DNA of 64,000 nucleotides from Sphingobacterium sp. xlx-96 (GTDB lineage: Bacteria > Bacteroidota > Bacteroidia > Sphingobacteriales > Sphingobacteriaceae): positions 124,001 to 188,000 of the forward strand of contig NZ_WFKM01000001.1 of NCBI RefSeq assembly GCF_011007365.1, read 5' to 3'. The notes under the pieces are model-generated. The model ran no database searches. It saw nothing but the letters and a program-made list of their open reading frames with translations, and was not told the DNA's origin. This document shows positions 60,257 to 64,000 of the stretch, one piece after another (within the stretch, counting starts at the first letter, position 1; every line of letters begins with the position of its first letter). The position numbers and the translations under genes were made by a program.

Positions 60257-62383
60257 ATGAACAAGTTGTTTAGTGTTTTTTTTGCTTTGTCTTTTTTGGT
60301 TCTACAACAACCAGTCGAAGGACAGACCAAGCGTTTGAGTTTCGATGAGTCTTGGGGACGAGGGTATACGGTTACCAAAGCTATTAATGGTTATATCGGT
60401 TGGGCTGATAAAGAAAACTATCTCGAGTTGGATCAGTCTGACAGAAAAACTTATAAGGTGAATGTTAAGTCTGGCAAAAGGGAGTTATATACGCCGCTAC
60501 CCAGTAGCGATATACAGGTTTTTGTGAAAGAAAAGGATATTTATATTAAATATGGTCAGGAAGAAGCAAAAAGGATAACTAATTCGCCTGATAAAGAAGA
60601 ACAAAATCCAACGTTATCACCAGATGGTAAACGTATTGCGTTTACCAGAGCCAGCAACCTGTTTAGTGTCAGTGTTGAAGATGGCAAGGAGCTTCAATAC
60701 ACCAATGACGGCACAGATGTAATATATAACGGTTGGTCCTCTTGGGTTTATTACGAAGAAATACTAGGGAGAGCTACCAACTACAAGGCCTTTTGGTGGT
60801 CCCCTGACAGCAAAAAAATAGCTTTTATGCGTTTTGATGATTCTAAAGTGTCAATGTTTCCTATTTATGTTTCAAAAGGTCAAAATGGTTACTTGGAAGA
60901 AACTAGGTACCCGAAAGCAGGACAGAATAACCCCGAAGTAAAGGTGGGATTTGTGAAAGCGGAAGGATCGGCCGTTACTTGGGCAGCATTTAATGAAAAG
61001 GACGATCAATATTTTGGACAACCCTATTGGAGCTTTAACAGTGAATCTATCATGGTTCAATGGATGAATAGGGATCAGAATAACTTGAAATTTTACGCAG
61101 TAGATCCTAATACCGGATTGAAGAAGGAAATTTATGATGAGGCGCAGGCTACCTGGATTAATTTAGATCATGATGAGCGGATTACTTATCTAGGCGATAA
61201 TAAACATTATATCTTGAAATCTGATAAGACGGGTTGGGCACATTATTACTTATATACATTAGAAGGAAAGTTGTTAAATCCTATTACGCAGGGAGATTGG
61301 CAAGTGACTTCCTTAGCACGTATTGATGAAAAGAACAAGGTTATTTATTTCACAGCCCGAAAAGAAAATTCGGCGACGATGGATTTATATAGAGTGGATT
61401 ATTCTGGAAGGAATCTGAAACGATTGACTTTTGGTGATTTCACCCACAATATTAGCGTCTCTCCAGACGGGAAGTATTTCATTACAAACTATTCCAACGT
61501 AAGTACACCAACTAAGGTGGCCTTAGTGGATAACCAAGGTAAGGTATTGAAAGAATTAGCAGACGCTAAGTCGACAGATTTTAATAACTATAAAATTGGT
61601 AAGACGGAGTATTTTACGATTAAGTCCGAAGATGGTAAGTTCGACCTTCCTGTAGTTATGACATATCCCACAGATTTTGATGAGCAAAAGCAGTATCCTG
61701 TTATCATGAGTATTTATGGTGGGCCAGATGCAGGTACTGTCAAAAATACTTGGAAAGGTACATCGAATCAACATTGGGCAAATGAAGGTGTTATCCAGAT
61801 CGCTTGTGACCACCGTGCTTCCGGGCATTTTGGTAAACAAGGAGTAGCGCTCATGCACAGAAATCTTGGCTATTGGGAGCTGTTGGATTATATAACGGTT
61901 GCCAAATGGTTAAAATCCAAACCTTGGGTTGCAAAAAACAAGTTGTTGATTACAGGGCATAGTTATGGAGGGTATATGACTTGCTTGGCATTGACAAAAG
62001 GAGCCGATTATTTTGATTATGGTATATCCGGCGCGCCTGTTACAGGTTGGGAGTTATACGATACGCATTATACAGAACGTTGGATGGATACGCCTCAAGA
62101 TAATGCCGAAGGGTATAAAAAGGGGTCAATTCTTACTTATGTAGACAAATATAAAGGTGGTTTAAGGATTATGCATGGTGATATGGATGATAACGTGCAT
62201 ATGCAAAATACCATACAGTTAGTTGACGCGTTGACTGATCGTAATGTTCCGTTTGAGTTAATGATTTATCCTGGAAGTAGACACGGATGGAATAAATCTA
62301 AAGTGGCTTACGACTTCAGAGAACGCGCTAGGTTCTATTATCAATATTTATTAGAAAAGCCTTTACCAAAGGAATTTAAATAA
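60257..62383 (+). CDS. Exported dipeptidyl peptidase IV-like S9 peptidase
   Basis: This 708-residue periplasmic serine peptidase has a signal peptide (LFSVFFALSFLVLQQPVEGQ), a DPP-IV-type propeller (to about 450) and an alpha/beta hydrolase. The triad is Ser569 (GHSYGGYM), Asp645 (GDMDDNVH) and His676 (GSRHGW). The propeller carries YEEILGR and the double-Glu region that reads peptide amino termini in DPP-IV. It is closer to true DPP-IV than the 828-residue enzyme at 19195. It probably releases X-Pro or X-Ala dipeptides that the POT transporters could take up. Confidence 0.95.
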   Translation: MNKLFSVFFALSFLVLQQPVEGQTKRLSFDESWGRGYTVTKAINGYIGWADKENYLELDQSDRKTYKVNVKSGKRELYTPLPSSDIQVFVKEKDIYIKYGQEEAKRITNSPDKEEQNPTLSPDGKRIAFTRASNLFSVSVEDGKELQYTNDGTDVIYNGWSSWVYYEEILGRATNYKAFWWSPDSKKIAFMRFDDSKVSMFPIYVSKGQNGYLEETRYPKAGQNNPEVKVGFVKAEGSAVTWAAFNEKDDQYFGQPYWSFNSESIMVQWMNRDQNNLKFYAVDPNTGLKKEIYDEAQATWINLDHDERITYLGDNKHYILKSDKTGWAHYYLYTLEGKLLNPITQGDWQVTSLARIDEKNKVIYFTARKENSATMDLYRVDYSGRNLKRLTFGDFTHNISVSPDGKYFITNYSNVSTPTKVALVDNQGKVLKELADAKSTDFNNYKIGKTEYFTIKSEDGKFDLPVVMTYPTDFDEQKQYPVIMSIYGGPDAGTVKNTWKGTSNQHWANEGVIQIACDHRASGHFGKQGVALMHRNLGYWELLDYITVAKWLKSKPWVAKNKLLITGHSYGGYMTCLALTKGADYFDYGISGAPVTGWELYDTHYTERWMDTPQDNAEGYKKGSILTYVDKYKGGLRIMHGDMDDNVHMQNTIQLVDALTDRNVPFELMIYPGSRHGWNKSKVAYDFRERARFYYQYLLEKPLPKEFK

Positions 62384-62801
62384 GGTTTTTATTTCGTTAT
62401 AAATGAATTTAAATTAATGAATCTATACTCACCGTTTTGCATCACTTTTGTCTAAAAAGTGATGCGTTTTTAAAAGGTGATAGTATATATCTGGAAAGTA
62501 ACGTGGTGTATCTTTTTACTGATCTTTTTGAGGAGCAAAAATGATATTGTTTTTATATAAAGCTAGCGAGTTTCTCAGGATACTGATGTGAAGTAGTTGG
62601 ATATTGATTGGTTGTGCTCTAAAGCTATTGTCTTAAGTGATTACAGCAGTGTATTTCGATCCGTTCGAGAATATGTTTGTTTTAATATGGATAACTTATG
62701 TTCCAATAGCAATATTCTCTAGAATAGAAGTGGTTAAAAAGATTTGGTTTCGGTTGATGTAATCCAAAAAATATATCATCTTTGCAGTATTATCCGTTTA
62801 T
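62384..62801. other. Gene-poor region between the S9 peptidase and a membrane protein gene
   Basis: In these 418 bases I see a terminator (62439-62471) and one 16-codon ORF (62541-62591). That ORF follows a GAGGAG purine run, but nothing else supports it. A near-consensus TCATCTTTG lies before 62802. No other feature is evident. Confidence 0.6.
62439..62471 (+). terminator. Intrinsic terminator after the S9 peptidase gene
   Basis: GCATCACTTTT (62439-62449) pairs with AAAAGTGATGC (62455-62465), followed by GTTTTT. Confidence 0.9.
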
Positions 62802-63593
62802 ATGTTAGAATTTTTAAAGGAAAGTACGTTTAAAGCAAATGATGTGTTTTTCAGAGCTTTGAATATTTTGAGAAAACACTACATCTCTGTCGCAGGATTA
62901 TGTTTTCTCTTGTTTGTGACCAATAATCTGTCTACATTTTTGGCGACATATCTTAGCGACAGTACAGGTAGCGCTGTAAAGGTTTTATTGCTTTTGGTTT
63001 TTGTCGTTTTGTTTTTTGGGTTACAACTGATCTTGATTAAAAGAGCCATACTACTTGCCAATCATGTGGAACATGCGGAATTAGTGACTTATATCCCGTC
63101 TGTAAAGCAGTTTTTTAACTTTTTATTGGGACTCATTACTTATTCTATTTTGACCAGTTTGATTTACTTGGGCTGTTCTATTGTATGTATGCCTTTGTTG
63201 TACATGAATGTAGATATGGATACTATTTTGTGGGAGATCAACCCATTGTTGACAGGTATTGTCATGATGTTGGTTTTAATTCGTATATCTTTCTTTCCTT
63301 TTTTTATTTTAGAAAAGAATTACAATGTACTTAGAGCGGGAAGACTGAGTGTAGCTTTTACAAAGGGAAATGTTGTAAATCTATTGATATTGATGTTGGT
63401 TCTAGCTTCGGCTTATATTCTGCAATTAACATTTGAATATTTTGACTCTCCGCTATTGGCTAAGATCTCGAGCTTATTGAATACCTTTATCGTCATTCCT
63501 TCGGTGAGTTTGGTTATGGCAGTGGCTTATGTCGATATGATGAAGGAGTATAAAGGGAGTGATGATCCAGAATTATTGAAAAATATTATTTAA
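62802..63593 (+). CDS. Multi-pass membrane protein of unknown function
   Basis: This 263-residue protein is predicted to have six membrane helices (about 30-50, 60-83, 105-130, 140-165, 195-215, 222-245) with cytoplasmic ends. The first 25 residues form an amphipathic helix (MLEFLKESTFKANDVFFRAL). The pattern is like the glycerophosphoryl diester phosphodiesterase membrane domain or DUF975-type proteins, but I cannot assign it. It sits 12 bp before dxr and is probably co-transcribed with it. Confidence 0.8.
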   Translation: MLEFLKESTFKANDVFFRALNILRKHYISVAGLCFLLFVTNNLSTFLATYLSDSTGSAVKVLLLLVFVVLFFGLQLILIKRAILLANHVEHAELVTYIPSVKQFFNFLLGLITYSILTSLIYLGCSIVCMPLLYMNVDMDTILWEINPLLTGIVMMLVLIRISFFPFFILEKNYNVLRAGRLSVAFTKGNVVNLLILMLVLASAYILQLTFEYFDSPLLAKISSLLNTFIVIPSVSLVMAVAYVDMMKEYKGSDDPELLKNII

Positions 63594-63605
63594 GTAAAAG
63601 GATAA

Positions 63606-64000
63606 GTGGAGAAGAAGAAAAGTGTAGCAATATTAGGATCAACTGGTAGTATCGGGACTCAAGCCCTCGATGTTGTTAGATCTTTCCCCGATAAGCTTGA
63701 AGTGGCTGCATTGACCGCTAGTAATAGTGTCGATTTGCTGATTCAGCAGGCATTGGAATTTAGGCCAGAAGTCGTTGTCATTATCAAAGAAGAGTACTAC
63801 AGTCAAGTGAAGACTGCTTTAGTTAATACGGCATGTAAAGTACTTGCCGGTGAAGAGGGATTGATTGAGGCCGCTACATTGATGGGGGTTGACGTCGTTC
63901 TGAATGCTATTGTTGGGTCAGCTGGATTGCGACCTACGGTAGAGGCTATAAAGTGTGGTAAAGATATTGCCTTAGCAAATAAGGAGACGCTCGTAATGGC
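63606..64000 (+). CDS. dxr: 1-deoxy-D-xylulose 5-phosphate reductoisomerase, start only
   Basis: DXR catalyses the first committed step of the MEP isoprenoid pathway. The window contains 131 codons. The NADPH-binding start is KKSVAILGSTGSIGTQALDVVRSFPDK, followed by ALTASNSVDLLIQQ, VLNAIVGSAGLRPTVEAI and the GKDIALANKETLVMA block that holds the substrate-site Lys. The gene is cut by the right edge. The start is taken as GTG at 63606, with no in-frame ATG closer. It directly follows the membrane protein gene. Confidence 0.96.
   Translation, partial: MEKKKSVAILGSTGSIGTQALDVVRSFPDKLEVAALTASNSVDLLIQQALEFRPEVVVIIKEEYYSQVKTALVNTACKVLAGEEGLIEAATLMGVDVVLNAIVGSAGLRPTVEAIKCGKDIALANKETLVM

Noticed and set aside
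62541..62591. 16-codon ORF after a GAGGAG sequence
   Set aside because: Too short, with no promoter, hairpin or family support; recorded only as gap content.

Overview
The window looks like a stretch of chromosome from a member of the Bacteroidota, most likely Sphingobacteriaceae (Sphingobacterium- or Pedobacter-like). The evidence is an AT-rich composition, many TAnnTTTG -7 promoter boxes, few strong Shine-Dalgarno sites, a DnaE replicative polymerase with a fused N-terminal exonuclease, and lineage families such as DUF3822, a DUF3276/PUR protein, a GH144-like protein and paired acyl-CoA reductase/ferredoxin. I see no phage, insertion sequence, plasmid function or CRISPR array. Nearly all of it is ordinary core genome.

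Layout. 1-2.3 kb (minus): dnaJ (cut by the window edge), grpE, ftsE and a small conserved ORF. 2.3-3.9 kb: a divergent acyl-CoA reductase and ferredoxin. 4-10.8 kb (plus): dicarboxylate symporter, PBP4-type peptidase, UMF1 transporter, LutA-like Fe-S protein, Tat-exported TIM-barrel protein and a secreted protein of unknown function. 10.9-15.9 kb: three consecutive POT peptide transporters. 16-18.6 kb: glycosyltransferase, ruvB and an outer membrane barrel. 18.6-23.2 kb (minus): helical protein, DPP-type S9 peptidase and RecD-like helicase. 23.3-25.1 kb: DUF3822-rsmD-coaD, convergent with a DbpA-like RNA helicase. 26.7-28.4 kb: eno and a DivIC/FtsB protein. 28.9-29.1 kb: tRNA-Gly(GCC) and tRNA-Leu(UAA) on the minus strand. 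29.3-32.4 kb: GH144-like exported protein, OmpA lipoprotein and PLDc_N membrane protein. 32.6-38.4 kb: dnaE, trxA, pirin. 38.5-45.1 kb: YbiT-like ABC-F, SIMPL lipoprotein, exonuclease/GIY-YIG fusion, SGNH esterase, aminotransferase, DUF1573. 45.4-49.5 kb: kdsD divergent from recQ-kdsA. 49.6-52.8 kb: AGCS and NhaC sodium transporters. 52.9-59.5 kb (minus): purH, purN, serine hydrolase, and a LiaF-like/LytS/LytTR operon. 59.7-64 kb (plus): DUF3276, a second S9 peptidase, a membrane protein and the start of dxr.

Most genes are short transcription units closed by strong hairpins, several of which serve convergent genes from both sides. Two points stand out beyond routine annotation. First, a short upstream ORF beginning MKYP precedes two unrelated genes (the GH144-like protein and NhaC), with its TGA overlapping the downstream ATG each time. 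A third MKYP ORF lies upstream of the RNA helicase and ends inside an intrinsic terminator. Second, five genes have a TAnnTTTG box ending exactly four bases before the ATG, which predicts leaderless mRNAs. Functional calls rest on motif and family recognition by eye. No database search was run.
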